A stretch of 64,000 bases of DNA from Clostridia bacterium (GCA_017548045.1 JAFYNR010000016.1:1-64000), one strand, 5' to 3'. Shown: positions 22,308 to 32,244, counted from the first letter of the stretch. The notes: generated by a model not told the origin, from the letters alone. Made by a program: numbers and translations.

Positions 22308-23328
22308 ATGTGATTATCTTGAAGGTGCACATCCCGAAATACTCAGAAGACTCACCGAAACAAACCTTGAACAGACAATCGGTTACGGCTGTGACGACCA
22401 CTGCAAAAACGCAGCAGATCTGATAAAAAAAGCTTGTGATTCACCCGACAGCGATGTTCATTTTCTTGTAGGCGGTACACAGACAAATACAACTGTGATT
22501 TGTGCGGCACTGCGTCCCCATCAGGGTGTCATAAGTGCGGAAACGGGACACATAAATGTTCACGAAAGCGGTGCAATCGAAGCAACGGGACACAAGGTTT
22601 TATCCCTCCCCTGCACCGACGGAAAACTGACGGCAAAAGCTGTTGAGGAATTTCTTGATTCACACGCAAACGACCTCAACCGTGAGCATATGGTACAGCC
22701 CGGTATGGTTTATATTTCATACCCCACGGAATGCGGTACGCTCTACACAAAGCAGGAGCTTTCGGATATTTATTCGGTATGCAGAAAAAACGGTGTTCCC
22801 CTTTATATCGACGGTGCCAGAATGGGCTACGGTCTTGCGGCAGACGGATGTGATATGACACTTGCCGACATCTGTGCAAGCTGCGATATCTTCTATATCG
22901 GCGGCACAAAGGTGGGTGCTCTTTTCGGCGAAGCTCTTGTCATAAACAACAGCAATCTGAAAAAAGATTTCAGATATTTCATAAAACAGAAGGGCGGTCT
23001 TCTTGCAAAAGGCAGGCTTCTGGGTATTCAGTTTGAAGCACTGTTTGAAAACGGGCTCTATTTTGAAATTTCAAAGCACGCAATAAGCTGCGCAAAGCGC
23101 ATACACCGTATTTTTGCGGATTGCGGCTATGAATTCCTTTCAGATTCAAAAACCAATCAGCAATTCCCCATCCTGCCCGACAGCGAGCTGAAAATACTCT
23201 CAGAGAATTTCACCTATGATTATTGGTGCCCCGTGGGCAACGGCTCAAGTGCGGTGCGTTTCTGCTCAAGCTGGGCAACAACGGAAGAAAACCTTGACAT
23301 TCTTGAAAAAGCAGTAAAATCCCTGTAA
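22294..23328 (+). CDS. PLP-dependent threonine-aldolase-like lyase
   Basis: The 344-residue product has the fold-type I beta-eliminating lyase layout of low-specificity threonine aldolases. It starts with FECDYLEGAHPEILRRL, has HFLVGGTQTN for phosphate binding, YIDGARMGYGL with the PLP-contacting Asp, and GGTKVGALFGEAL with the Schiff-base Lys. It would split L-threonine or a related beta-hydroxy amino acid into glycine and an aldehyde. It overlaps the transporter by 14 bp and ends before a strong terminator. Confidence 0.88.
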   Translation: MIRFECDYLEGAHPEILRRLTETNLEQTIGYGCDDHCKNAADLIKKACDSPDSDVHFLVGGTQTNTTVICAALRPHQGVISAETGHINVHESGAIEATGHKVLSLPCTDGKLTAKAVEEFLDSHANDLNREHMVQPGMVYISYPTECGTLYTKQELSDIYSVCRKNGVPLYIDGARMGYGLAADGCDMTLADICASCDIFYIGGTKVGALFGEALVINNSNLKKDFRYFIKQKGGLLAKGRLLGIQFEALFENGLYFEISKHAISCAKRIHRIFADCGYEFLSDSKTNQQFPILPDSELKILSENFTYDYWCPVGNGSSAVRFCSSWATTEENLDILEKAVKSL

Positions 23329-23336
23329 AAAAATTA

Positions 23337-23368
23337 AGAGAGATACCGGTCGGTATCTCTCTTTTTTT
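23337..23368. terminator. Bidirectional terminator
   Basis: AGAGAGATACC (23337-23347) pairs with GGTATCTCTCT (23352-23362). A T run follows on the plus strand and another, after a few bases, on the minus strand. It serves the threonine-aldolase-like gene and the converging lipase-like gene. Confidence 0.85.
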
Positions 23369-23369
23369 A

Positions 23370-24926
23370 TCATACGGCAAGTTTATTTTTGATAATCAGG
23401 AATAAGTTTTTGAAGAATTTATAAAGCGCGTCAAAGTAGGAAACCGCCCATCTTTCCGTGGTATTCATATTCTCACTTGTCATAGGCGAAATCGTTCTGG
23501 TTTCTTTATCATAAACCAGGTACTGCGGATACTCTGCACTGCTGTCAACGGTAAAGCCTTTGTTGTTGACAATATCACTGACAAGCCCGTTAACACACGC
23601 AGGGAAATCTTTATGATACAGATTCTTTATAAACCAGGTTGTATCGGGTAACATACACGTTGATGCATCAATCTGGCGGTCGGGAGAAATATATTTTGCC
23701 GTCCGATTTTCGACAGCTTTAACCACATATTCATCCGAAAACGTTTCTGCCGTAAGTGCCGCCGTTGCACCGAAGCCGCTTTCTTTTACCGTTACGGTAG
23801 CGTCGGATAAATCATCGGAATTCTTTGTGATTGGAACACTCTGCATTCCGTATTTGACAATGTTTGAAAACTCAATTCCTTTTTGTTCCTGAGCTTTGAC
23901 GGTATCCTCAAAGGTGAGCTGAACGGTGTTGCGGTATTCTTCAATCTTTTCGATAAGCCCTGCATATTCGGCACGGTCGGAACCGTAAAAAATGGTTTCC
24001 ATTGCTTTGTCAAAATCATCTATGCTTACCATGCTCCAATAGCCGGGAAACGAAGCATAGCTTTCAATAAGCAGTCTCGGGAATATGTCAAGATAAATAT
24101 CCTTCATAACGTTTTCAACAGCCCAGCTTACAATATCAAGACCGTAGGTTTTATTCATCAGAGTAACAAAAGCCTGAATAAACTCCGTGACATATAAATC
24201 GGTACCCAAATCAATATCGTATACATATCTGCTGATTCCGTCGGGATGCAAAAAAAGCTCTCCCGTAAAAAGCTTACTGCACTGAGTTGCACCGTAAAAA
24301 GCGCTTGCGTAGTGGATTACCTCGCTGACGTGCTCACCGTCATATTTCTGCATATAAGCGGCAACGATGTTTGAACCGAGGCATCTGCCGTAAAGCGCCA
24401 CCTTCTCTGCACCGGTCACATACATTACGTCCTCGATATATGCATGAAGCGTATCTGCAACCGTAAGCGGAGACAGGCGCCAGTCATATTCAAACATATA
24501 TCCTGTTACACCGTATTTTCCGTTAACCTTTCTGTCACCGAGAGTTTCACGCGACCAGCCCCATTCGATATAACTGCCGTCATCCACTTCACCGCTTTTA
24601 TTCAATGCGGGCTTACCGAGAATCGGAATAACACATTCATAGAGAACGTCGCAGAATTCATCCCACTGCTGAGTAAAAAACGCTTCGGCAAAAACGGGAA
24701 GAAATATCTCTGCTTTTTCTTCTATGTATCCGTCGGGAACCTGAAACGGAAAAAGCTGTTCAACGTTTCCGTTTTCATCCTTTCGATAAATCTCTTCACC
24801 TGAGCCGATAACGTGAATAACCGGTATATCTGCTCCGTCAGCCGTTGCAAACGAAACCGGAGCCACACATAAAACACCGGTTAAAAATATAATCAGACTC
24901 AGCATAAAAGCGATAAACTTTTTCAT
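23370..24926 (-). CDS. Secreted alpha/beta-hydrolase, lipase/acyltransferase-like
   Basis: The 518-residue product begins with a signal peptide (MKKFIAFMLSLIIFLTGVLC, ending near FATADGAD). It contains YGRCLGSNIVAAYM, which could hold the nucleophile Ser in a relaxed GxxxGS context, preceded by GYMFEYDWRLSP as in LCAT-like lipases (PF02450). The family link is tentative. A hydrophobic tail (YKFFKNLFLIIKNKLAV) ends the protein. ATG at 24926 is chosen to start at the signal peptide; its ribosome binding site is weak and the upstream in-frame start is possible. Confidence 0.65.
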   Translation of the reverse strand: MKKFIAFMLSLIIFLTGVLCVAPVSFATADGADIPVIHVIGSGEEIYRKDENGNVEQLFPFQVPDGYIEEKAEIFLPVFAEAFFTQQWDEFCDVLYECVIPILGKPALNKSGEVDDGSYIEWGWSRETLGDRKVNGKYGVTGYMFEYDWRLSPLTVADTLHAYIEDVMYVTGAEKVALYGRCLGSNIVAAYMQKYDGEHVSEVIHYASAFYGATQCSKLFTGELFLHPDGISRYVYDIDLGTDLYVTEFIQAFVTLMNKTYGLDIVSWAVENVMKDIYLDIFPRLLIESYASFPGYWSMVSIDDFDKAMETIFYGSDRAEYAGLIEKIEEYRNTVQLTFEDTVKAQEQKGIEFSNIVKYGMQSVPITKNSDDLSDATVTVKESGFGATAALTAETFSDEYVVKAVENRTAKYISPDRQIDASTCMLPDTTWFIKNLYHKDFPACVNGLVSDIVNNKGFTVDSSAEYPQYLVYDKETRTISPMTSENMNTTERWAVSYFDALYKFFKNLFLIIKNKLAV

Positions 24927-24961
24927 TACCCGTCTCAATCTCCTTTTCACAAGTAACATAC

Positions 24962-24990
24962 ATATTAACGGAAAACACAGCTTTTTTCAA
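24962..24990 (-). promoter_or_regulatory. Promoter of the lipase-like gene
   Basis: On the minus strand TTGAAA (24985-24990), 17 bp and TAATAT (24962-24967). Confidence 0.55.
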
Positions 24991-25045
24991 TAGTCACATT
25001 TAACAAACAGTCCGACTGACTTATCTGAAAGTCTGTTACAAAAGT

Positions 25046-25076
25046 AAGGCTGCGACATCAAGTCACAGCCTTTTTT
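25046..25076. terminator. Terminator after the GT2/CDP-glycerol polymerase gene
   Basis: AAGGCTG-GAC (25046-25056) pairs with GTC-CAGCCTT (25062-25072), with one mismatch. The T run is stronger on the plus strand, but the hairpin lies directly after the minus-strand stop codon. Confidence 0.65.
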
Positions 25077-25077
25077 C

Positions 25078-27717
25078 TTATTTTATTGCATCGTAGATTC
25101 TGTCACGGCAGTTATTATCCTTGTAAAGGAAGAAGCCGTCCATCCTGCTTTTATAGGGTTCCTGAGGCTCAAAATTATTTTTGATACAGATTTCAAGCTG
25201 TTCAATAAGCTCATCAGCCGTCTGAGTGAAAGGTCCGAAGCCTTCCTCCATAGGCAAATCAAGCTTTCTGTAACCGTGAGAAACGCCTGCCCTGAACATA
25301 TCATAATCAGGCACAAAATATATAACGGGGCAATTCAGATAAACCGAATCAAAAACAATTGACGAATAATCCGTTATCATAAGACGGTATTCATCCATTT
25401 TCGTGTCAAATCCGTCAAAGCATATCCTGTCACTTGCCGCCTCAAACAAATCATTGTAGCATTTGAAAATGGGGTGATTTTTGAAATCCAGATAAAGGTC
25501 GTATTTTTCAAGAAGTCCGTTCAGCTTCTCTGAATTGAGAACGGCATTGATTTCTTTGTAGAATGCGGAATTAAGAAATGCATTTCTTAATTCAACACGG
25601 CTGTTGTTGACAAGAGGACCGATGAGATTGCTTCTCCACGACGGTGAAAATACAATTCTGTTTTTCTTTTCTCCGCCTGCCTGCATAAAGTCATATCGGG
25701 GCATTCCGCTTTTTATAAGGTCGCTTTCGTCATAGCCGTAATTCTTTGTGAAATTCTCAACCTCAAAGCCGCTGGAAACAACAACCTTATCAATTATGCA
25801 ACGCTCTTTGGAATACATATTTTTGAGAGTTGCGTGAAGCAAGCCGTGCTGAAGGTAAACAAGCTCGTATTGAGCAAGATCTGAATACCAACGCATGGGA
25901 CCTGCACCGAAAGGACAGACATTTGAAAGATTCGAGAACGAGGTTATCAGTTTTTCACAGCTGAAATAATAGCCTTTGTGTTTTCTTGAACCGAACCAGA
26001 TTATATTCTTCCGTTCATCAGGTTCAAATTTTTCATTCAGCGTATCTTTATCACATTCGTTGAGCACATAAAGGCGCTTCACGCCGTCTTTGATTTTTAT
26101 ATCGTGTTTGAACTGGTCATAGGCATTGTCATAAACGCCGTATCTGTCAAGATAGAGCCATACTCGCTCTTTTTTGAGCTTGTAGTAATGACCCAGTGCA
26201 CGGTAGAATATTATTCTGGGATTGATTTTAAGATAATGGACAAGGTTGAACAAAGCCACTACGGTCATATAAAGATATCCGCCGTGGAACTTGTCCGACA
26301 GAATTTCAAAGACACCGTCTTTTTCGCGGTAACACTTACCGCTGTTAAAGAACACCCTTTTCTTCTTGCCTCTCTGCAGAGGGATATGATGGCCGTAATA
26401 ATAGCCTATCTTGTAAGGATTGCCGTTAATAACAACTTCAAGCTCAAAACTCTTTACATCGCTTACATCAAGGTTAAGCCTGAAACGCCAGAAAACGGCG
26501 GTTTTGATGCCTGCGTGATATTGCTCGTGCTCAGAATGTGTCAGCTCAACCTTTTCCCTTTTACCGTCACAGATAATGTAAAGCTCAGGCTTATCCGTAT
26601 ACATAAATACAGGTGATTTAAGGAAAGCATCCATTTTGAGAATACCGTCTGAAACACCGAATTTGTTGACAACCGCCGTAACCTTTTTGGCACGGTAGAT
26701 ATCCTCACCTTTGAATGACAGGGTAAGCTCCTCACCGCAGTCAAGATTAATATTTTTGCTGCCTTTGAGACCCAGAAGAAAATGCTTGTGATAAAGATCC
26801 ATTGCAGGTCGTTTAAGGATAACTTCATCGTCAATACGGTTTATAAGGGCTTTTATCCTTGCAACCGCTTTTTCAAATTCTTCATCGGTGTAATGATAAG
26901 GCAAAAGCACATCCGAAGTGCTTTTCCATGTGATATCGTGAAGGTAAAAAGCCTGAAGATAAGGCGGCACCTCATTTTCGGGATACATATCAAAGAACGT
27001 TTCCCACATGTTCATCGTATCCTCGAATATGTAATATGCATTGCTTATGGAGCTTGTTGCCGCACCGGGACGACGCAGATAACGATATTCGGGACCGCTG
27101 CAATAACCTATGGTCATTTTCTCTTTGAGAGTCGTGAAAATGTATTTCTGATCTTCGTGGAATTTAAGATTTGTATCAAAAAGAATATCCGAGCCGTCGG
27201 TTTTGTTTTTGACACAGATGTTCATTGTGGACTGAGCTATATAGCAATTATCACCGTCGTTAAGGTCATATATGCCGGATTCCTTCAGCACACGGTATCT
27301 GTAATGCACGCCGAGAGCCTTGCCGTTACGGTAAGGAACGATTTTATACGTAACAAGGTCGGTTTCCTCATAGTGCTCCTCGAAAAATTCATAAACACTT
27401 TTGAGCGTATCATCGGTAAGAGTATCGTCTGCATCAAGGAAAAAGATATACTTACCCCGTGCAAGCTCAATACCCTTGTTTCTTGCGCTGGAAACGCCGC
27501 CGTTTTCCTTTGCAAAATAAACTATATTCTGATATTCGGCGGCTGCTCTTTCACAAATTTCGCCGCCGTTATCGGATGAACCGTCATTTATAAAAATGAT
27601 TTCAAAATCACTCTTATCCATAGACTGATTCATCAGGCTTTCAACACAGCCTTCAAGATATTCTTCACAGTTATAAACGGGAATAACAACAGAAACTTTG
27701 TATCTGAAATCGGACAT
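25078..27717 (-). CDS. GT2 glycosyltransferase fused to CDP-glycerol glycerophosphotransferase
   Basis: The 879-residue product has two enzymes in one chain. Residues 7-120 are a GT-A family 2 domain (VSVVIPVYNCEEYLEGCVES, FINDGSSDNGG, FLDADDTL with the DxD). Residues from about 500 on match TagF-like CDP-glycerol transferases: YLQHGLLHATLKNMYS, SGMPRYD, FSPSWRSNL, DYSSIVFDSVYLNCPVIYF. It probably builds a glycerol-phosphate-containing wall or surface polymer at the cytoplasmic membrane. The middle (about 330-430) looks like a beta domain. It is monocistronic, with no other teichoic-acid genes in the window. Confidence 0.88.
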   Translation of the reverse strand: MSDFRYKVSVVIPVYNCEEYLEGCVESLMNQSMDKSDFEIIFINDGSSDNGGEICERAAAEYQNIVYFAKENGGVSSARNKGIELARGKYIFFLDADDTLTDDTLKSVYEFFEEHYEETDLVTYKIVPYRNGKALGVHYRYRVLKESGIYDLNDGDNCYIAQSTMNICVKNKTDGSDILFDTNLKFHEDQKYIFTTLKEKMTIGYCSGPEYRYLRRPGAATSSISNAYYIFEDTMNMWETFFDMYPENEVPPYLQAFYLHDITWKSTSDVLLPYHYTDEEFEKAVARIKALINRIDDEVILKRPAMDLYHKHFLLGLKGSKNINLDCGEELTLSFKGEDIYRAKKVTAVVNKFGVSDGILKMDAFLKSPVFMYTDKPELYIICDGKREKVELTHSEHEQYHAGIKTAVFWRFRLNLDVSDVKSFELEVVINGNPYKIGYYYGHHIPLQRGKKKRVFFNSGKCYREKDGVFEILSDKFHGGYLYMTVVALFNLVHYLKINPRIIFYRALGHYYKLKKERVWLYLDRYGVYDNAYDQFKHDIKIKDGVKRLYVLNECDKDTLNEKFEPDERKNIIWFGSRKHKGYYFSCEKLITSFSNLSNVCPFGAGPMRWYSDLAQYELVYLQHGLLHATLKNMYSKERCIIDKVVVSSGFEVENFTKNYGYDESDLIKSGMPRYDFMQAGGEKKNRIVFSPSWRSNLIGPLVNNSRVELRNAFLNSAFYKEINAVLNSEKLNGLLEKYDLYLDFKNHPIFKCYNDLFEAASDRICFDGFDTKMDEYRLMITDYSSIVFDSVYLNCPVIYFVPDYDMFRAGVSHGYRKLDLPMEEGFGPFTQTADELIEQLEICIKNNFEPQEPYKSRMDGFFLYKDNNCRDRIYDAIK

Positions 27718-27746
27718 AACTCCATCCCTTTATCAATTTTTTATCT

Positions 27747-27775
27747 ATATTACAATATTTTACGAAAAAAATCAA
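27747..27775 (-). promoter_or_regulatory. Promoter of the GT2/CDP-glycerol polymerase gene
   Basis: On the minus strand TTGATT (27770-27775), 17 bp and TAATAT (27747-27752). Confidence 0.55.
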
Positions 27776-27798
27776 GATGTCATCAACTTTTGACCGCA

Positions 27799-27827
27799 TT
27801 GACACAAAAGTCAATAAAGTGTATCAT
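27799..27827 (+). promoter_or_regulatory. Promoter of the FAD oxidoreductase gene
   Basis: TTGACA (27799-27804), 17 bp and TATCAT (27822-27827) precede ATG 27865. Confidence 0.7.
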
Positions 27828-27864
27828 AAATACGAAATACACTTTTCGTGAGAAAGGGAAAATT

Positions 27865-28908
27865 ATGAAAAAGTTTGACACAGTTATCTGCGGTGCCGGT
27901 CCTGCAGGTGCCGCATTCGCAATGACAGCACCCGAGAATATGAAAATTCTTTTGCTTGACGGTACGGTTAACCCCAAGCCCTGCGGCGGTCTGCTTGCAC
28001 CCGATGCACAGAAAGCCCTTGCCAGCTTCGAGCTTACCCTGCCCAAGGAAATTCTCGTTGACCCGCAGATTTTTTCGGTCCGTACCATTGATATGAAAAC
28101 CGGTCTTGTGAGAAGATATCAGCGTATGTATATCAACGTTGACCGTGACAAATTTGATAAGTGGATGGTTTCCCAAAGCGGCGGCAACGTTGAAATTGCA
28201 AAGGCAAGGCTGATATCCTGTTCAAAATCGGATGACGGCTTCATATCCGTATGCAAAGACGAAAACGGAGAAGAATTTACCGTCACAAGCAAATATATTA
28301 TCGGTGCCGACGGAGCAAATTCCGTTGTAAGACGAACATTTTTCCCGAAGCTCAAAACACGTCAGTACGTTGCAATTCAGCAATGGTTTGACATAGACGA
28401 AAACACACCCGATCCTTTTTATTCCTGCATTTTCGACCCCGATACAAGCGAATGCTGTTCCTGGTCAATCTATAAAGATAATTACGTTATTTTCGGTGGT
28501 GCATATGAGCCTGAGCATTGCCGCGAGCGTTTTGAAAAGCAAAAGGAAAAAATGAAGAATTTCGGTCTTGAGCTGAAAAACCCCGTAAAAACCGAGGGCT
28601 GCCTTGTGCTCCGCCCCTCCTCACCCGCAAGCTTTTGTACGGGCAGTGACGGAGTTTTTCTTATAGGCGAAGCGGCAGGCTTCATCAGTCCCAGCTCACT
28701 TGAAGGCATCAGCAGTGCAATAAACAGTGCGGTTGCACTCAGCGATTCTTTCAAGGAAGGCGGAAACATTCACGGCAGATATTCGAAAAAAGTCATTGCT
28801 CTGAGAATGAAGCTTCTCGCCAAAAATCTGAAGTGTCCGTTTATGTATAATCCCGCACTGAGAAAGCTTGTTATGAAATCGGGAATTACGGCACTTAAAT
28901 TAAAATAA
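27865..28908 (+). CDS. FAD-dependent oxidoreductase, geranylgeranyl reductase-like
   Basis: ATG at 27865 follows GAAAGGG, giving 347 residues. The N-terminus has the Rossmann FAD motif VICGAGPAGAAFAM. KPCGGLL, YIIGADGANSVVRR and GVFLIGEAAGFISPSSLEGI complete the p-hydroxybenzoate-hydroxylase/geranylgeranyl-reductase pattern. Members reduce isoprenoid double bonds or act on quinone-like substrates; the substrate here is unknown. It has its own promoter and the rhamnose cassette follows from another. Confidence 0.85.
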   Translation: MKKFDTVICGAGPAGAAFAMTAPENMKILLLDGTVNPKPCGGLLAPDAQKALASFELTLPKEILVDPQIFSVRTIDMKTGLVRRYQRMYINVDRDKFDKWMVSQSGGNVEIAKARLISCSKSDDGFISVCKDENGEEFTVTSKYIIGADGANSVVRRTFFPKLKTRQYVAIQQWFDIDENTPDPFYSCIFDPDTSECCSWSIYKDNYVIFGGAYEPEHCRERFEKQKEKMKNFGLELKNPVKTEGCLVLRPSSPASFCTGSDGVFLIGEAAGFISPSSLEGISSAINSAVALSDSFKEGGNIHGRYSKKVIALRMKLLAKNLKCPFMYNPALRKLVMKSGITALKLK

Positions 28909-28913
28909 ATCCG

Positions 28914-28942
28914 TTGACACGATGATAAAAGAGTAGTATTAT
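28914..28942 (+). promoter_or_regulatory. Promoter of the rhamnose cassette
   Basis: TTGACA (28914-28919), 17 bp and TATTAT (28937-28942) precede rhaA at 28977. No clear operator dyad is seen, and there is no AraC-type regulator in the window. Confidence 0.7.
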
Positions 28943-28976
28943 TTTATATGTATGGATTAATACACAGGAGGTTATT

Positions 28977-30215
28977 ATGACCAGATACGAAAGTGCAAAG
29001 GAGCTTTATGCAAAATTCGGCATTGATACCGAAGATGCACTGAAAAAGCTCGGTGATACCACAATTTCAATTCACTGCTGGCAGGGCGACGACGTTGGCG
29101 GTTTTGACGGCGACGACGCTCTTTCGGGCGGTATTCAGACAACGGGCAATTACCCCGGCAAAGCAAGAACCCCCGATGAGCTTATGGCGGATATTGACAA
29201 AGCATTCAGCCTCATCCCCGGCAAAAAGAAGCTCAATCTTCACGCCTGCTATGCCATTTTTGACGGTAACAAAGCCGACAGAGATGCTCTCAAGCCCGAG
29301 CATTTTTCAAAATGGGTGGAATTTGCAAAAGCAAGAAACATAGGCATTGACTTCAACCCCACGTTCTTCTCACATCCCATGGTCAAGGACGGGCTTACGC
29401 TTTCTTCACCCGATGAAAACGTACGCAAATTCTGGGTTGAACACGGCAAGCGCTGTGTTGAGCTTTCAGATTACTTTGCAAAAGAAACAGGCTATCCCTG
29501 CGTTATGAATATCTGGATTCCCGACGGATATAAGGATATGCCGGCAGACAGACTTTCACCCCGTCTCCGCTTCAAGAAATCTCTTGATGAAATTCTTGAA
29601 ACACCCTACGATAAGAACAACGTATACGTAACCCTCGAATCAAAGGTTTTCGGTATCGGTCTTGAAAGCTACACCGTAGGTTCGGCGGAATTCTGCCTGA
29701 GCTACTCAATAAGCAAGGGCATTACTCCCCTTATGGATAACGGCCACTATCACCCCACCGAGCTTGTTTCGGATAAAATCCCCTCAATGCTTGCGTTCAG
29801 CGATAAAATCGCTCTGCATATAACAAGAGGTGTGCGTTGGGACAGCGACCACGTCGTAATTTTCGACGATGAAACAAAGGAAATTGCAAAAGAAATCGTA
29901 AGAAACGATGCTCTTGACAGAGTGTTTATCGCAACAGACTATTTTGACGCTTCAATCAACCGCATCAGCGCTTGGGTAACGGGTGTCAGAAACGTTCAGA
30001 AGGCTCTTCTTTTTGCACTTCTTCAGCCTTCGCAGAAGATGAAGGAATTGCAGGATAACGCCGAGTTCACCGAGCTTATGGTGCTCAGCGAAGAAATGAA
30101 AACACTGCCTCTCGGCGATATCTGGGCAGAGTTTCTTGAAAGACAAGGCACGGAAAGCTGCTACATCGGCAGCATAAAAGAATATGAAGAAAAGGTATTG
30201 GTGAACAGAAAATGA
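28977..30215 (+). CDS. rhaA: L-rhamnose isomerase
   Basis: It converts L-rhamnose to L-rhamnulose. The 412-residue product has the family length and typical segments: ISIHCWQGDDVGGF near residue 31, NLHACYAI, WIPDGYKD, VTLESKVFGIG and MDNGHYHPTE with metal and substrate residues. It starts after a CAGGAGG ribosome binding site and overlaps rhaD by 4 bp. Confidence 0.96.
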   Translation: MTRYESAKELYAKFGIDTEDALKKLGDTTISIHCWQGDDVGGFDGDDALSGGIQTTGNYPGKARTPDELMADIDKAFSLIPGKKKLNLHACYAIFDGNKADRDALKPEHFSKWVEFAKARNIGIDFNPTFFSHPMVKDGLTLSSPDENVRKFWVEHGKRCVELSDYFAKETGYPCVMNIWIPDGYKDMPADRLSPRLRFKKSLDEILETPYDKNNVYVTLESKVFGIGLESYTVGSAEFCLSYSISKGITPLMDNGHYHPTELVSDKIPSMLAFSDKIALHITRGVRWDSDHVVIFDDETKEIAKEIVRNDALDRVFIATDYFDASINRISAWVTGVRNVQKALLFALLQPSQKMKELQDNAEFTELMVLSEEMKTLPLGDIWAEFLERQGTESCYIGSIKEYEEKVLVNRK

Positions 30216-31033
30216 AAAACATTAAAGAAGCACCCTTTGTAGTGGGTATGTGCAAGGCTACGTCAAATATGTACCGTATGGGCTGGGACGAAAGAAACGG
30301 CGGTAACATCAGCGTTATGCTTGAAAATGACGAGGTTGCCGAATATCTTGATATTGACTCCCCCATCAGATCATTTGACATGGGCTTTGATGCAAGCGTT
30401 CTTGCAGGCAAAATCTTTATCGTCACAGGCACGGGCAAATACTTCAAGAACGTTGAAGACGACCCCGAAAACAACCTTGGCATCATCAGAATTGCCGAAG
30501 ACGGCACAACCGCACAGGTACTCTGGGGTTACAGCGACGGCGGCAGACCCACATCAGAGCTCCCCGCTCATCTTATGAGCCACATTTCAAGGCTTTCAAA
30601 AAACCCCGAAAACAGAGTTATTATGCACAGCCACCCCACAAACACACTGGCTATGACATACGTTCACGAGCTCAGCGAGAAGAAGTTCACACATTCACTT
30701 TGGGAGATGTGCACCGAATGTATGGTTGTTTTCCCCGACGGCATCGGCGTTCTTCCCTGGATGGTATGCGGCACCAACGAAATCGGTATTGCAACCGCAG
30801 AAAAAATGAAGGAGTTCCGCCTTGTTATCTGGGGTCAGCACGGCATCTACGGCTGCGGTAAGGATCTTGACGAAGCATTCGGCCTTATTGAAACCGTTGA
30901 AAAGGCTGCTCAGCTTTATATGATGACTGCTCACCTTCCCAGAGTAAACACAATCACAGACCCCAACCTTGTTGAAATCGTTAAAGCTTTCAAGCTTGAA
31001 GACGTATACAGACGCGATTTTCTCAATCTTTAA
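30212..31033 (+). CDS. rhaD: Rhamnulose-1-phosphate aldolase
   Basis: It splits L-rhamnulose 1-phosphate into dihydroxyacetone phosphate and L-lactaldehyde, using zinc. The 273-residue product is a class II aldolase/adducin fold protein. WDERNGGNISVM binds substrate phosphate and VIMHSHPTNTLAM and WGQHGIYGCG give the zinc histidines. It overlaps rhaA and is 17 bp before fucO. No rhamnulokinase gene lies in the cassette. Confidence 0.95.
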   Translation: MKNIKEAPFVVGMCKATSNMYRMGWDERNGGNISVMLENDEVAEYLDIDSPIRSFDMGFDASVLAGKIFIVTGTGKYFKNVEDDPENNLGIIRIAEDGTTAQVLWGYSDGGRPTSELPAHLMSHISRLSKNPENRVIMHSHPTNTLAMTYVHELSEKKFTHSLWEMCTECMVVFPDGIGVLPWMVCGTNEIGIATAEKMKEFRLVIWGQHGIYGCGKDLDEAFGLIETVEKAAQLYMMTAHLPRVNTITDPNLVEIVKAFKLEDVYRRDFLNL

Positions 31034-31050
31034 TACGGAGGTAAATAAAA

Positions 31051-32199
31051 ATGGCAAACAGATTTGTACTTAACGAAACATCCTATCACGGCAAGGGCGC
31101 AATCGCCGCTATCGCCGATGAATTCAAGGCAAGAAGCTTTACAAAGGCTCTTGTATGCTGTGACCCCGACCTTATCAAATTCGGTGTTGCAGACAAGGTT
31201 TTCAACGTTCTCAAGGGTGCTGATATTGCATACGACGTATTCAGCACAATTCAGGCTAACCCCACAATCGAAAACGTTCAGGCAGGCGTTGAAGCATTCA
31301 AGGCAAGCGGTGCAGACTGCATTATCGCAGTTGGCGGCGGTTCATCAATGGATACTGCAAAAGCAGTAGGTATCATCATTGCAAACCCCGAATTTGCCGA
31401 CGTACGTTCACTTGAGGGCGTTGCTCCCACAAAGAACAAGTGCGTTCCCATTATCGCAGTTCCCACAACGGCAGGCACAGCCGCTGAGGTTACAATCAAC
31501 TACGTTATCACCGACGCACAGAACAACAGAAAGATGGTATGTGTTGACGTTCACGATATTCCAGTTGTTGCGGTTGTTGACCCCGATATGATGTCAACAA
31601 TGCCCGCAGGTCTTACCGCCGCAACAGGTATGGATGCTCTCACACACGCTATCGAAGGCTACATCACCAAGGGTGCATGGGAGCTCAGCGATATGTTCCA
31701 CATCAAGGCTATTGAAATCATCGCAAAGAGCCTCAGAGGCGCAGTTGCAAACACTGACGAAGGCAGAGAAGGAATGGCTCTTGGTCAGTACGTTGCAGGT
31801 ATGGGCTTCTCAAACGTAGGTCTCGGCATCGTTCACTCAATGGCTCATCCTCTCGGTGCTCTTTATGACACACCTCACGGCGTTGCAAACGCAATCATCC
31901 TTCCCACGGTTATGGAATACAATGCACCTGCAACAGGTGAAAAATACAGAGATATCGCAAAGGCAATGGGCGTTGACGGTGTTGACGCAATGAGCCTTGA
32001 AGATGCAAGAAAGGCTGCTATTGATGCTGTTAAGCAGCTTTCAATCGATGTTGGCATTCCCGCTGACCTTAAAGAAATCGTTAAGGCTGAGGATATCCCC
32101 TTCCTTGCACAGTCAGCATTTGACGACGCTTGCCGCCCCGGTAACCCCAGAGATACAAGCGTTGAAGAAATCACCGCACTCTACAATTCACTTATCTGA
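31051..32199 (+). CDS. fucO: Lactaldehyde reductase, iron-dependent alcohol dehydrogenase
   Basis: It reduces L-lactaldehyde to 1,2-propanediol with NADH, the usual anaerobic end of rhamnose breakdown. The 382-residue product has IIAVGGGSSMDTAKAVGI for NAD binding and the iron-ligand regions DALTHAIEGYIT and VHSMAHPLGALYDTPHGVANA. It follows rhaD by 17 bp. Strong codon bias suggests high expression. Confidence 0.95.
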   Translation: MANRFVLNETSYHGKGAIAAIADEFKARSFTKALVCCDPDLIKFGVADKVFNVLKGADIAYDVFSTIQANPTIENVQAGVEAFKASGADCIIAVGGGSSMDTAKAVGIIIANPEFADVRSLEGVAPTKNKCVPIIAVPTTAGTAAEVTINYVITDAQNNRKMVCVDVHDIPVVAVVDPDMMSTMPAGLTAATGMDALTHAIEGYITKGAWELSDMFHIKAIEIIAKSLRGAVANTDEGREGMALGQYVAGMGFSNVGLGIVHSMAHPLGALYDTPHGVANAIILPTVMEYNAPATGEKYRDIAKAMGVDGVDAMSLEDARKAAIDAVKQLSIDVGIPADLKEIVKAEDIPFLAQSAFDDACRPGNPRDTSVEEITALYNSLI

Positions 32200-32211
32200 A
32201 CATAACAGAAA

Positions 32212-32244
32212 AAGGGCTGTTCCGAAACGGAACAGCCCTTATTT
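32212..32244. terminator. Bidirectional terminator after fucO
   Basis: AAGGGCTGTTCCG (32212-32224) and its perfect complement (32228-32240) form a 13-bp stem between fucO and the converging transporter gene. Confidence 0.85.
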
